64,000 nt of DNA from CAYQQQ01 sp964420125 (GTDB lineage Bacteria; Actinomycetota; Acidimicrobiia; Acidimicrobiales; Microtrichaceae), in assembly GCA_964420125.1 (NCBI GenBank), contig CAYQQQ010000001.1, forward strand, positions 62,001-126,000. Direction: 5' to 3'. Position 1 is the stretch's first letter. The number at the start of each line of letters is the position of its first letter. A program made the position numbers and the translations under genes. The notes under the pieces were generated by a model that searched no databases, was not told the origin of the DNA, and saw only the letters and a program-made list of their open reading frames with translations. This document shows, piece by piece, positions 33,330-41,477 of this stretch.

Positions 33330-34711
33330 ACGAGGGCCCCTCGACGGTGCAGGTCGCGCAGGACCTCTGGGCGTCGGTCAACGAGGAGTTCACCGACGAG
33401 GACGCCGTTCGACGGTGGGCCGACGACGGGATCGGTTGGGGGCTCTTCGGGGTTCCCGAACGCGAGCTGGGAGTGCTCGGCGACGTCTCGGGCGCGCGAG
33501 TGGTCGAGCTCGGATGCGGCACGGCGTACCTGTCCGCCCAGCTGGCCCGGCTCGGAGCGCGCCCGGTGGCGGTGGACCTGAGCCCTCACCAGCTCCGCAC
33601 GGCCACCGGTTGCCAGCGACGCTTCGGAGTGCACTTCCCCCTGGTCGAGGCGTCCGCCGAGGCGGTGCCGCTGCGAGCCTCGTCGGCCGATCTCGTCGTG
33701 AGCGAGTACGGTGCCGGGCCCTGGTGCCGACCGAGGCGGTGGCTGGCGGAGGCGTCACGCCTGCTTCGGCCAGGTGGGCGCCTCGTGTTCCTGACCAGCA
33801 GCGTCCTCGCAGCCCTCTGCGTGCCGGACACAGGGGGCTTTGCCGGAACCGAGCTGCAGCGACCGCAGCGGGCGCTGCGACGCGTCGAGTGGCCAGGGGG
33901 AGGCACCGAGTACCACCCCGGCCACGGCGAGTGGATCGCCGAGCTGCGGGCGGCGGGCTTCCTCGTGGACGCCTTGCACGAGCTGTATCCGCCGAGCGGC
34001 GCCACCACGCCCCCCTACTATGAGATCGTCACCGTGGACTGGGCTCAGCGGTGGCCGGCAGAGGACCTCTGGGTGGCACACCTGCTCGACGGAGCCCACC
34101 ACGGGGAGGTCGCCACCATCGAGGAGCGCCCTGCGGTCGCCGCGGGCAACTCCCCTTCCAGTTCTCGATCAACAGGAGACACGACCATGCCCATCGACAC
34201 GTTCTTCGTCTTCGTCGGCACCTACGCCGACCTCGCCAGCGCCGAGGCCGACTACGCCGCCGTGAAGTCCCTCCACACCGACGCCGAGCTGATCGACGCC
34301 TACGACGCCGCGGTGGTGCATCGCCGCGAGGACGGCAAGGTGAAGATCGTCAAGCACCACGAGACCCCGACTCGTGTGGGCGGCGTGCTCGGTGGTGGCG
34401 TCGGCCTCGCCACCGGCCTCGTGATCGCCCTGTTCCCCGCCGCGGCCATCGGCACAGGGCTGCTCGCCGGCGCCACCGCAGGTGGAGCGGCGCTCGGCGC
34501 ACTGGCCGGGCACGCCACCGCCGGCCTGAGCCGGAAGGACCTCAAGGAGCTCGGCGAGGAGCTCGATCGCGGATCGGCCGGACTGGTGGTGGTGGGCGTG
34601 TCCGACATGGCGTCCAAGATCGAGGCGGAGATGGCGAAGGCCGAGAAGGTGGAGAAGCGGGAGCTGCAGGCCGACACCGAGGAGCTGGGCACGCCGGCCG
34701 GGTCGGGCTGA
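33326..34711 (+). CDS. SAM-dependent methyltransferase running in frame into a DUF1269-type protein
   Basis: A 461-residue frame starting at GTG. Residues 1 to about 250 are a class I methyltransferase: VVELGCGTAYLSAQLA (motif I), PVAVDLSPHQL, SSADLVVSEYGAG and LLRPGGRLVFLTSS. Stand-alone homologues end soon after the WPAEDLWVAH segment; here no stop occurs. A Ser/Thr-rich link (about residues 255-287) leads in frame into a DUF1269-like membrane protein. An internal ATG at 34187 with its own RBS means both a fusion and a separate second protein are possible. The methyl acceptor is unknown. Confidence 0.8.
   Translation: MNEGPSTVQVAQDLWASVNEEFTDEDAVRRWADDGIGWGLFGVPERELGVLGDVSGARVVELGCGTAYLSAQLARLGARPVAVDLSPHQLRTATGCQRRFGVHFPLVEASAEAVPLRASSADLVVSEYGAGPWCRPRRWLAEASRLLRPGGRLVFLTSSVLAALCVPDTGGFAGTELQRPQRALRRVEWPGGGTEYHPGHGEWIAELRAAGFLVDALHELYPPSGATTPPYYEIVTVDWAQRWPAEDLWVAHLLDGAHHGEVATIEERPAVAAGNSPSSSRSTGDTTMPIDTFFVFVGTYADLASAEADYAAVKSLHTDAELIDAYDAAVVHRREDGKVKIVKHHETPTRVGGVLGGGVGLATGLVIALFPAAAIGTGLLAGATAGGAALGALAGHATAGLSRKDLKELGEELDRGSAGLVVVGVSDMASKIEAEMAKAEKVEKRELQADTEELGTPAGSG
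34187..34711 (+). CDS. DUF1269-like glycine-zipper membrane protein (internal start)
   Basis: A 174-residue product if translation starts at ATG 34187, which has AACAGGAG 7-8 nt upstream. It opens MPIDTFFVFVGTYADLASAEADY, a domain-start typical of DUF1269 proteins, then has a Gly/Ala-rich hydrophobic segment (GGVLGGGVGLATGLVIALFPAAAIG to about residue 110) and a charged C-terminal helix. Such proteins sit in the membrane and are often near stress or general-use genes. The frame is continuous with the upstream methyltransferase, so the protein may also occur as its C-terminal domain. Confidence 0.75.
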   Translation: MPIDTFFVFVGTYADLASAEADYAAVKSLHTDAELIDAYDAAVVHRREDGKVKIVKHHETPTRVGGVLGGGVGLATGLVIALFPAAAIGTGLLAGATAGGAALGALAGHATAGLSRKDLKELGEELDRGSAGLVVVGVSDMASKIEAEMAKAEKVEKRELQADTEELGTPAGSG

Positions 34712-34718
34712 GACGGGG

Positions 34719-35096
34719 TCAGTCCGGCGCTCCAGCGACCGGAGCCGCCGACTCCTGCTCGATCTGGCGGCGACGCCACGGCAGCACGCCGTCGATCTCC
34801 GCGTCGAGCGACACGCTGAGCAGCGTCCGAACGATCACGAGCACCCCCAGGATCACCACGCTCTCCAGCGAGCTGTCCACCGACACGGTCTTGACGATGT
34901 CGGCCGCCACCAGGATCTCCAGTCCCAGGAGCAGCGCGTGGCCGAACTCACGACGCAGGGTCTGGTAGAAGTCTCCGCCTCGTTTGCCGCTGCCCGCGGC
35001 GCGAACGAGCGCGCCGATGCCGCCCACGACCAACACGATCACGCCGACGGCTTCGAACCCGCGGGTCACGTGCTCCATGACCTCGGCGAAGGCCAT
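34719..35096 (-). CDS. DUF1622 family membrane protein
   Basis: A 125-residue protein with three hydrophobic helices at about residues 13-33, 53-72 and 78-95. The middle helix has EFGHALLLGLEILVAADIVKTV, the DUF1622 signature. The C-terminus is basic and then acidic. It is convergent with the DUF1269-like gene, with only 7 bp between. The function of the family is unknown. Confidence 0.85.
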   Translation of the reverse strand: MAFAEVMEHVTRGFEAVGVIVLVVGGIGALVRAAGSGKRGGDFYQTLRREFGHALLLGLEILVAADIVKTVSVDSSLESVVILGVLVIVRTLLSVSLDAEIDGVLPWRRRQIEQESAAPVAGAPD

Positions 35097-35198
35097 GGCC
35101 GCACGCTACGTGGCGCTCCGTCCTGGCAGGCGGACCCTCCGGACATCTCCTGCCCGGCGGTAGGGTACGCCGCTGCCATCAGATGTGAGGAGCACGTC

Positions 35199-36017
35199 TT
35201 GCACGACCACGACACGGCCGGAGGCTCCGGCGAGCGGCTGCTGGCCATCGCCGCCGGCACGCTGGGCGAGTGGGGCCCGCTGGAGCTGATCGACGCCGCC
35301 GCTGCCGCCGGATGGCCGGCCGCAGGGATCCGGGTCGATGCGTCCTCGTGGACCGACGGCCTCGCGGCGCAGGTGGCCGGTCGGCTCGAGGCCCACGACA
35401 TGGTGGCGCTCGACGTCGAGGCGGTGTTCGTGTCGCCGTCGGGCGACGACGGCGACCTGGTGGTCGATGCCGCTGCCGCCATCGGAGCCCGCAACGTGCT
35501 GGTGGTGAGCCTCGGGATGCCCGAGGACGACTTCGTCGAACGGCTCGCCCACCTCTGCGACCGAGCAGCGCCGGCAGGGGTGCGCTGCGTGGTCGAGTTC
35601 ACGCCGATCCTGTCCATCCCGGACCTACCCACCGCGCTGGCGGTGGTGCAGGCGACCGGGCGCGAGAACGCCGGGGTGCTGGTCGACAACCTCCACCTCG
35701 CCCGCTGCGGTTGCTCACCGTCCGATCTGGTCGGTCTCGACCCGGCGTTGCTGCCCTACGTGCAGTTGTGCGACGCACCGGCGGAGGCCCCCGCCGACCT
35801 CTACGCCGACGCCCTCGAGGGACGGTGCCTCCCCGGCGAAGGAGGCCTGCCCGTCTCGGAGTACCTGCGCGTCGTGCCAACCGGAGCCCCGGTCTCTGCC
35901 GAGATCCTCTCGGGTTCCCTGCGCACCCGCTTCCCGGACCCATCGGAGCGGGCCGCCGCGGTGCTGCGCGCCGTGCGAAGCGCGGTGGGGACCGTGGACG
36001 ACGTGGACGAAGCGTGA
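35199..36017 (+). CDS. Sugar phosphate isomerase/epimerase-like TIM-barrel protein
   Basis: A 272-residue xylose-isomerase-like (AP endonuclease 2) barrel. VEFTPILSIPDL supplies the metal-binding Glu strand, VLVDNLHLARCG the Asp and His, and the end of the barrel has AEIL. Start is TTG 35199, chosen because GAGGAG lies 6 nt upstream and no ATG or GTG fits; a -10-like TAGGGT is at 35161-35166. Members isomerise or dehydrate sugars and inositols. It is a single gene, followed by the TetR at 36091. Confidence 0.8.
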   Translation: MHDHDTAGGSGERLLAIAAGTLGEWGPLELIDAAAAAGWPAAGIRVDASSWTDGLAAQVAGRLEAHDMVALDVEAVFVSPSGDDGDLVVDAAAAIGARNVLVVSLGMPEDDFVERLAHLCDRAAPAGVRCVVEFTPILSIPDLPTALAVVQATGRENAGVLVDNLHLARCGCSPSDLVGLDPALLPYVQLCDAPAEAPADLYADALEGRCLPGEGGLPVSEYLRVVPTGAPVSAEILSGSLRTRFPDPSERAAAVLRAVRSAVGTVDDVDEA

Positions 36018-36050
36018 ACTAGGATCGATAAGTTAGTAGCATAAAGCTAC
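36014..36050 (+). promoter_or_regulatory. Promoter of the TetR gene with TAAGTTA-family site
   Basis: GTGAAC (36014-36019), a 17-nt spacer and TAGCAT (36037-36042) make a candidate promoter. The spacer contains GATAAGTTAGT (36027-36037), matching the shared motif. GTAGC and GCTAC (36036-36050) form a second small inverted repeat over the -10. Placement between -35 and -10 fits repression, perhaps by the TetR it controls. Confidence 0.55.
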
Positions 36051-36090
36051 GAGATCGCTGAGCTCGGGGGCGCTCAGCTCAGGAGGACCG

Positions 36091-36798
36091 ATGGCCACCA
36101 AGACACGCCGCAAGCGCGCCAGGCGCGGCGAGGGCGACAAGCTGCGAGAAGAGATCCTCGAGGTCGCCGACCGCCTGCTGCTCGAGGCCGGCAGCGAGTC
36201 CGCCGTGTCGATCCAGGCCATCGCCGACGGCGTGGGCTGCACCCCACCCGCCATCTACATGCACTTCGCCGACAAGGACGCCTTGATGTTCGAGGTGTGC
36301 GCCCGCCACTTCGAGCGGTTCGTGGAAGCCCTGGCCAGCGCCACCGACGACGACGAGGGCGCGGATCCGCTGGAGGTCCTGAGCTCGCGTGGGCGGGCCT
36401 ACGTCGAGTACGGCCTGGAGAACCCCGAGCCGTATCGGATCCTGTTCATGCAGCGTGCCGGCGAGTCGGCCACCGGTGGCCTCACCCTCACCGCCGCCGA
36501 GTCCTTCAAGCTGCTGACCGACGCCGTCCAGGAGTGCCTGGACCGCCGCGTGTTCCCCGACGGCGACCCCTTCACCGTGGCGTGCGCCCTCTGGGCGTCG
36601 ATCCACGGTCTCACGTCGCTGATGATCTCCAACCCCGACTACCCCTGGCCGCCGCTGGACGACCTGCTGGCGGTCGGGATGTGGGCGTCCTCCGGCGACG
36701 AGGGCGGAACCGCTCCTGCCGTCACCGGGCCCGGCGAGTCCACGCAGGCGAGCCAAGCGAAGCAGCCGGAGCCGACCTCCCCGTCCTCCGATGCCTAG
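36091..36798 (+). CDS. TetR/AcrR family transcriptional regulator
   Basis: A 235-residue regulator. A basic tail (KTRRKRARRGEG) precedes the TetR helix-turn-helix, which ends PPAIYMHFADKDALMFEV. The C-terminal domain resembles TetR_C-type proteins that sense acyl-CoA-like ligands (LENPEPYRILFM near residue 110). RBS AGGAGG lies 6 nt before the ATG. Its promoter carries the TAAGTTA-type palindrome that recurs at four other divergent promoters, so it is the best candidate for their regulator. The 3' end overlaps the convergent SDR gene by 4 bp. Confidence 0.9.
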   Translation: MATKTRRKRARRGEGDKLREEILEVADRLLLEAGSESAVSIQAIADGVGCTPPAIYMHFADKDALMFEVCARHFERFVEALASATDDDEGADPLEVLSSRGRAYVEYGLENPEPYRILFMQRAGESATGGLTLTAAESFKLLTDAVQECLDRRVFPDGDPFTVACALWASIHGLTSLMISNPDYPWPPLDDLLAVGMWASSGDEGGTAPAVTGPGESTQASQAKQPEPTSPSSDA

Positions 36799-37625
36799 TC
36801 GGTGAGGAACTGCTGCTCGACCCGATCGAGCATCCGAGCCGTCATGGACGGCGTCAGCCGCTTCATGTAGTAGGTCATCCACGCCAGCGGTGTCACGGGG
36901 CAGACCGCCCGGTTGCGCCGGATGGAGGTGAACACGGCGTTCGCCACACGCTCGGCGGGCACGCCCTTGCGGCGGTTCTCCTCACGGATGCGGGAGGAGT
37001 AGGCCCCGGCGAACCGACCCCGCTCGGGCATGTCGGCCACCAGCGCCGAGCGGATCGGTCCAGGGCAGACCACCGTCACCCCGATGCGGTGTCGGCGCAG
37101 CTCCGCCCGCAGGCTCTCGGAGTACCCCACGACGGCGAACTTGGCCGTCGAGTAGGCGGCGAAGCCCTCCATGGCGGCGAGCCCGTCCATGGAGGAGATG
37201 TTCACGACGTGCCCAGCCCGGCCCCGATCCCGCATCGCGGGGACGAACGAGCTGCACCCGTGGATCACTCCCATCAGGTCGACGCCCAGCACCCACTCCC
37301 AGTCGGCCGCGGTGGTCTCGAGTGCGCTGGCCGCCATGGTCACCCCGGCGTTGTTGACCAGCACGTCGAGGGCGTCGGTCCGGGCGTGCACGGCATCGGC
37401 GAACCGCCGCACGGAGCCTTCCTCGGCCACGTCGACGACGCTGGCCACCACGTCGGCGCCACCGCCCCGCAACCTGCTCTCGACCGCGTCGAGCCGATCG
37501 GCATCGAGGTCGCAGATCGCCAGGTGGGCGCCCCGCTCGGCGGCAGCGACGGCGATGGCCTCGCCGATGCCGCTGCCCGCGCCGGTCACGCCGATCCACG
37601 ATCCGCGGAGGTCGCTGGTGTCCAT
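36795..37625 (-). CDS. SDR family oxidoreductase
   Basis: A 276-residue SDR with TGAGSGIGE, the NAD-favouring CDLDADR after strand 2, NNAGV, SS in NISSMDG and catalytic YSTAK. The C-terminal 40 residues (PLAWMTYYMKRLTPSMTARML) are longer than in FabG and hydrophobic, as in the SDRs that act on lipids or steroids at the membrane. It is divergent from the SnoaL gene and shares an intergenic palindrome with it. It is convergent with the TetR gene. Confidence 0.88.
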   Translation of the reverse strand: MDTSDLRGSWIGVTGAGSGIGEAIAVAAAERGAHLAICDLDADRLDAVESRLRGGGADVVASVVDVAEEGSVRRFADAVHARTDALDVLVNNAGVTMAASALETTAADWEWVLGVDLMGVIHGCSSFVPAMRDRGRAGHVVNISSMDGLAAMEGFAAYSTAKFAVVGYSESLRAELRRHRIGVTVVCPGPIRSALVADMPERGRFAGAYSSRIREENRRKGVPAERVANAVFTSIRRNRAVCPVTPLAWMTYYMKRLTPSMTARMLDRVEQQFLTD

Positions 37626-37660
37626 GCCGAGGCCTTTCGCTCACGTGCCGGTTGGCGGGG

Positions 37661-37713
37661 TCGACCGCCCGGCTGATCCTTGCTACGTTAGCCGAGGGGG
37701 TGAACACCGTTAA
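37661..37713. promoter_or_regulatory. Overlapping divergent promoters at a TAAGTTA-family site
   Basis: GCTACGTTAGC (37682-37692) differs from the perfect site at 31709 by one base. Plus strand: TCGACC (37661-37666), 17 nt, TACGTT (37684-37689). Minus strand: TTAACG (37713-37708), 17 nt, TAACGT (37690-37685). The two -10 boxes overlap inside the palindrome, so one bound regulator would block both the SDR (36795) and SnoaL (37760) genes. Confidence 0.6.
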
Positions 37714-37759
37714 GCCAACGCGGTGGCGGACCCCGAACCAGGCGAGCGAGGAGCGCACC

Positions 37760-38233
37760 ATGACCAGCGACACCACCGCGGGGACCAAGCCGTCCGAGCC
37801 CTTCGACGTCGACAAGGCCCGGGAGATGTTCTCCTTCCGTGGCAAGTCCGACACGGGCCAGGGGGTCGACGTGTCGATCGTGCGCAAGTACTACCACCCC
37901 GACGTGCGCTTCCGCGATGCGATTCAGACCGTGCAGGGGCGCGACGCGGTGATCGAGATGCTCCTGCGGTTCCCGCAGCGCTGCAAGGAGCTCCGCAACA
38001 CCGTGCACAGCGCCGCCCAGCACGGCAACGTCATCTTCGTGGAGTGGACCAACGAGATGGTGATCCGCGACCGGATCCCGCCCCTCGCCGACGACGGCGT
38101 CTCGCGACTGGTCCTGGACGACGACGGCCTCGTCGTCGACCACCGCGACTACTTCGACCTCTGGGGCGACATGATCGACTCGTTCCCCCGCGTGTCGAGG
38201 GTGTACCGCAGCATCGTCCGCCACATGGAGTGA
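37760..38233 (+). CDS. SnoaL/NTF2-like protein
   Basis: A 157-residue single-domain protein of the NTF2-like cone fold: KYYHPDVRFRDAIQTVQGRDAVIEMLLRF, then NVIFVEWTNEMVIRDR and DGLVVDHRDYFDLW. The family includes SnoaL cyclases, limonene epoxide hydrolases and ketosteroid isomerases, and many with no known reaction. RBS GAGGAG lies 6 nt before the ATG. It is 40 bp before an epimerase-type dehydrogenase and divergent from an SDR, so a ketosteroid-isomerase-like role is possible. Confidence 0.8.
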   Translation: MTSDTTAGTKPSEPFDVDKAREMFSFRGKSDTGQGVDVSIVRKYYHPDVRFRDAIQTVQGRDAVIEMLLRFPQRCKELRNTVHSAAQHGNVIFVEWTNEMVIRDRIPPLADDGVSRLVLDDDGLVVDHRDYFDLWGDMIDSFPRVSRVYRSIVRHME

Positions 38234-38273
38234 GCCTCGGGGCTCGCCGCATCCGCAAGAAAGGCTTCACAAC

Positions 38274-39248
38274 ATGCCGCACGCGTTCGTCACCGGAGCA
38301 TCAGGCTTCGTGGGCTCCGAGGTCGCCATCCAGCTCTGCGACGCGGGCTGGGACGTGACCGCTTCCCGCCGTTCCACCTCCGGGAAGCGGGGGCTCGAGG
38401 ACTACCCCATCCGTTGGGTGGAGACCGACCTGCACGATCCCGCCCGCTTGCGTGAGGACATGCCGGAAGGAGTCGATTGCGTCTTCCACGTGGCCGGCAA
38501 CCTCACCTTCTGGCCGCGGGAGTACGACGCCCAGTACCGCGACAACGTGCTGGGGACCCGCAACATGGTCGACGCCGCCCTGCACAACGGTGCGGGCAGG
38601 TTCGTCTACACCTCCAGCGGCGCCGCCTACGGGCAGATCAAGGCCCCCTACACCGAGGAGCGCCGGTCAAAGGCGCTGGTCTCACCCGTCAACTACGACC
38701 GCACGAAGTGGCTGGGCGAGCAGGAGGTGAGGGTCGGCATCGCCGACGGCCTCGACGGCGTCATCCTCAACCCCTTCGCCGTGCTCGGCCCGCGCGACCA
38801 CAACTTCACGATCCTGTTCAAGCAGATCGCCACCGGGAAGCTGCCGGCGGTGATGCCGGCCAAGACGTCCTTCTGCCACATCCGCGAGGTCGGGCGTGCC
38901 CACCTGCTGGCCTACGACAAGGGCCGCACCGGCGAGAACTACCTGTTGGGCGGCCCCAACGCCACCCAGTTGGAGCTCGCCGAGGTCATCGCCGACGTGG
39001 CGGGGGTGAAGCCGCCGCGCTACGAGCTCCCGGTCTCCCTGTTCTGGGTGCTGGGGGCAGCCGCCGAGGTCGTGGCCGCGGTCAACAAGCGCCCGCCGAA
39101 GCTGTCACGCTCCTTCTCCAAGGCGTTCCGGCACTGCTGGTACGCCTCCTCCGACAAGGCCATCGAGGAGCTGGGCTACGACCCGCCGTCGCTGCGGGAG
39201 ATCGCCGAGGACACCCTGGAATGGCTGCGTGCCGAAGGGAAGCTCTGA
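38274..39248 (+). CDS. NAD-dependent epimerase/dehydratase (extended SDR)
   Basis: A 324-residue extended SDR. TGASGFVGS binds NAD(P), YTSSGAAYG holds the Ser, and the catalytic pair is YDRTK. The order of features and the length resemble dihydroflavonol-reductase and 3-beta-hydroxysteroid-dehydrogenase-like members. It follows the SnoaL-like gene in the same orientation. Substrate not determined. Confidence 0.88.
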   Translation: MPHAFVTGASGFVGSEVAIQLCDAGWDVTASRRSTSGKRGLEDYPIRWVETDLHDPARLREDMPEGVDCVFHVAGNLTFWPREYDAQYRDNVLGTRNMVDAALHNGAGRFVYTSSGAAYGQIKAPYTEERRSKALVSPVNYDRTKWLGEQEVRVGIADGLDGVILNPFAVLGPRDHNFTILFKQIATGKLPAVMPAKTSFCHIREVGRAHLLAYDKGRTGENYLLGGPNATQLELAEVIADVAGVKPPRYELPVSLFWVLGAAAEVVAAVNKRPPKLSRSFSKAFRHCWYASSDKAIEELGYDPPSLREIAEDTLEWLRAEGKL

Positions 39249-39297
39249 GCACCGGTGCACCGCGCCCCGCTCCTCGCTGCCCTCACGTCCCTGAGAC

Positions 39298-39317
39298 GGC
39301 CGCCACCTCCGGCGGCC
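39298..39317. terminator. Short hairpin between convergent genes
   Basis: Stem GGCCGCC / GGCGGCC (39298-39304, 39311-39317) with a 6-nt loop, between the end of the epimerase gene (39248) and the 3' end of the minus ABC1 kinase gene (39324). No U tract. Confidence 0.4.
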
Positions 39318-39323
39318 CAGCGG

Positions 39324-40829
39324 TCAACGCACGCGGGGCAGCGGGGTCGAGTCGGCCGAGGGATCCATCTCCCGGGTGGTGACCGCCATCTTCTGGAAGG
39401 CCGCGCCCGCCTCACCGGCGAGGTCGAACCCAGGGGCGTAGCGGGCGATCGTGTCGTCCAGGAAGATCAGGTTCTTGGCCAGCAGCACCAGCAGCTTGGG
39501 CAAGCGGAACTGGAGCCGCAGGAGGGTGTGGACCATGCCCTTCATCATCTCGGCGATCTCTGCGGCGGTGGGCATGCGCAGCTCGAAGAAGGGCAGGTGG
39601 GGGACCTCCGCGGCGATGGCCGCCGGGTCGACGTCCGCGGGCAGCGCCCCCATGTCCTGCATCGCCACGATCTGCGCCTCGATGTCGCCGGTCACGATCC
39701 CCGCCATCATCGAGGCGAACGCTCGCCGCTCGGCCGGAGAGAGCCGTCCGACGATGCCGTAGTCGAGGATGCCGTAGCGGCCGTCGTGGCACACGAGCAC
39801 GTTGCCTCCGTGCAGGTCGCCGTGGAACACCCCGTGGACCATGGCGCCCTCCAGGAAGCAGCTCATCCCGGCGCGCAGCATGGCGACGGTGTCGATGCCG
39901 GCATTGAGGGCCGCCTGGGACTCCGAGAAGGGGAACCCGTGCAGCCGCTCCATGGTGAGCACCCGACGGGTGACCAGCACGGGGTGGGGCCGGGGCACGG
40001 CGACGCCGTCGTGCACCTCGGAGCGTCGCACCGCCTCGCCCACGTCGAGCTGGTTCTCGGCCTCGAGGCGGAAGTCCAGCTCCTCGAGCAGGGTCTCTGC
40101 TGCGTACTCCACCACCGCCAGCGGGTTGGCAGCCTCCAGCGCCCGAGAGAAGCGCAGCCCGGCCCGGGAGAACATCGACAGCAGCTCCAGGTCGGCACGC
40201 ACCCGCCTGGCCAACCCGGGGCGTTGGATCTTGACCACGACGTCGCGCCCGTCGGGGAGCGTGGCGTGGTGCACCTGGGCGATGCTGGCGGCGGCGAAGG
40301 GCTCGCGGTCGATGCGGGCGAACACGTCGGCTCCGCCTGGCAGGTCCTCGGCCAGCACCTGCCGAGCCTGCTCCCAGGGCACGGGGGGGACGGCGTCACG
40401 GCACGATGCGAACTCCTCCACCAGCTCGTCGGGGAAGAGCCCGGGACCGCCCGAGACGATCTGACCGAGCTTGATGAAGGTCGGCCCCAGCGACTCGAAC
40501 AGCAGCCGGGCGCGCCGCGCAGCCGCTCTCGATCCGTCGAGCTCTCCCCCGGCCCACGGTCGGTCCACCAGCACCAGGCCGGCACCCTGTCGTGCCGCGG
40601 CGCCGAGGATCGCACCGCCGCGGCGGGTCCTGTGGCCCCCACGGTGGCCGGCGATGATGCGCGGGATCTCGTCGCGCAGCATGGCCCGCTGGGTGGCGAG
40701 GCCGTCCAGCCACAGCGGCTCGCGCACGGAGCCGTCGACGTCCTCCAGCACGTGCCGCTCGCGCCCCTGGAGGGTGCCCCACACCGCTGCTGGCTCGCCC
40801 CCGGAACGGGGCGGAGCGATCTCCGTCAT
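39324..40829 (-). CDS. ABC1/UbiB atypical kinase family protein
   Basis: A 501-residue ADCK/UbiB protein. The family's KxGQ motif is FIKLGQIVSGGPGLFPDELVEEF; AAASIAQVH, VVVKIQRPG, the EELDFRLEAEN helix, HGDLHGGNV and ILDYG complete the kinase core. Members have ATPase activity linked to isoprenoid-quinone and lipid metabolism. ATG 40829 has GGGGAG 6-7 nt upstream. The C-terminus has a hydrophobic stretch (LLVLLAKNLIFL), suggesting membrane contact. It is divergent from the FAD-enzyme module at 41013. Confidence 0.9.
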   Translation of the reverse strand: MTEIAPPRSGGEPAAVWGTLQGRERHVLEDVDGSVREPLWLDGLATQRAMLRDEIPRIIAGHRGGHRTRRGGAILGAAARQGAGLVLVDRPWAGGELDGSRAAARRARLLFESLGPTFIKLGQIVSGGPGLFPDELVEEFASCRDAVPPVPWEQARQVLAEDLPGGADVFARIDREPFAAASIAQVHHATLPDGRDVVVKIQRPGLARRVRADLELLSMFSRAGLRFSRALEAANPLAVVEYAAETLLEELDFRLEAENQLDVGEAVRRSEVHDGVAVPRPHPVLVTRRVLTMERLHGFPFSESQAALNAGIDTVAMLRAGMSCFLEGAMVHGVFHGDLHGGNVLVCHDGRYGILDYGIVGRLSPAERRAFASMMAGIVTGDIEAQIVAMQDMGALPADVDPAAIAAEVPHLPFFELRMPTAAEIAEMMKGMVHTLLRLQFRLPKLLVLLAKNLIFLDDTIARYAPGFDLAGEAGAAFQKMAVTTREMDPSADSTPLPRVR

Positions 40830-40897
40830 ACCGGCTCCCCTCGTCGCAACGCCTCGTGCCCGGCTCTGGCATCCACGCGGGGTGGAGACCCGGACAC

Positions 40898-40930
40898 TTG
40901 TATTAGGCACAGTAACTTATCTAGACTAAG
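40898..40930. promoter_or_regulatory. Divergent promoter with TAAGTTA-family site
   Basis: AGTAACTTATC (40911-40921) is the reverse complement of GATAAGTTACT and matches the shared motif. Plus strand: TTGTAT (40898-40903), 18 nt, TAGACT (40922-40927). Minus strand: TTAGTC, 18 nt, TAATAC. The site lies in the spacer of both, between the FAD module (41013) and the ABC1 kinase (40829). Confidence 0.5.
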
Positions 40931-41012
40931 ACAGCGAAGCCGGAGACGATCGACGCTCCGGAGCAGGCATGAACGTAGCCCGGGATCACCCGGGGGGGCG
41001 TGAGGAGCACGG

Positions 41013-41477
41013 ATGGATCTCTGGTCCAAAGGCCTCGGCAGGAGGGTGCTGAGCCTGACGCTGGGTGAGCGCGAGCTGCTCGCCGACACCGACGGCTATC
41101 TCGTCATCGAAGGGGTGATGCACGCCCCCACCTACTGGGACTACCAGGTGTCCCTCGAAGAGGACGACATCGTCGAGTTCCTGGACCTCCTCCAGAAGCC
41201 GGACTCGCTCCGATTCCTCGCCGGAAGCGAGGGACGTGGTCGGATCTTCCGCACCGCGGCCACCAGCGGGGTGATCTTCCTGTGGCGCACCATCCGCCTC
41301 GCCCTCACGGGCAAGCCGGGAGGCGCCGCCGCACCCACGAAGGACGTCCTCCTCCGCCGTGTGGCCGAGAAGGACACCGCCGAGGACTGGGACGACGCCG
41401 TCGTCGACTGGGAAGCCGAAGGTGTCGCCGCGACACCGCAGCAGGACGAGGAGGTCGGCGACGATGCCGGGGCCTGA
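41013..41477 (+). CDS. Small protein A of the paired FAD-enzyme module, unknown function
   Basis: A 154-residue protein I do not recognise. It starts MDLWSKGLGRRVLSLTLGE, has a conserved-looking strand-helix region (YLVIEGVMHAPTYWDYQVSLEEDDIVEFLDLLQ), then a moderately hydrophobic segment IFRTAATSGVIFLWRTIRLAL, and ends in an acidic tail. The first about 100 residues align with small protein B at 44827 (shared start WSKGLG, PxxWDY, EF(L/M)xLLxxP, (F/Y)RT). It overlaps the first FAD enzyme by 14 bp. A membrane-tethering or electron-transfer role is only a guess. Confidence 0.8.
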   Translation: MDLWSKGLGRRVLSLTLGERELLADTDGYLVIEGVMHAPTYWDYQVSLEEDDIVEFLDLLQKPDSLRFLAGSEGRGRIFRTAATSGVIFLWRTIRLALTGKPGGAAAPTKDVLLRRVAEKDTAEDWDDAVVDWEAEGVAATPQQDEEVGDDAGA

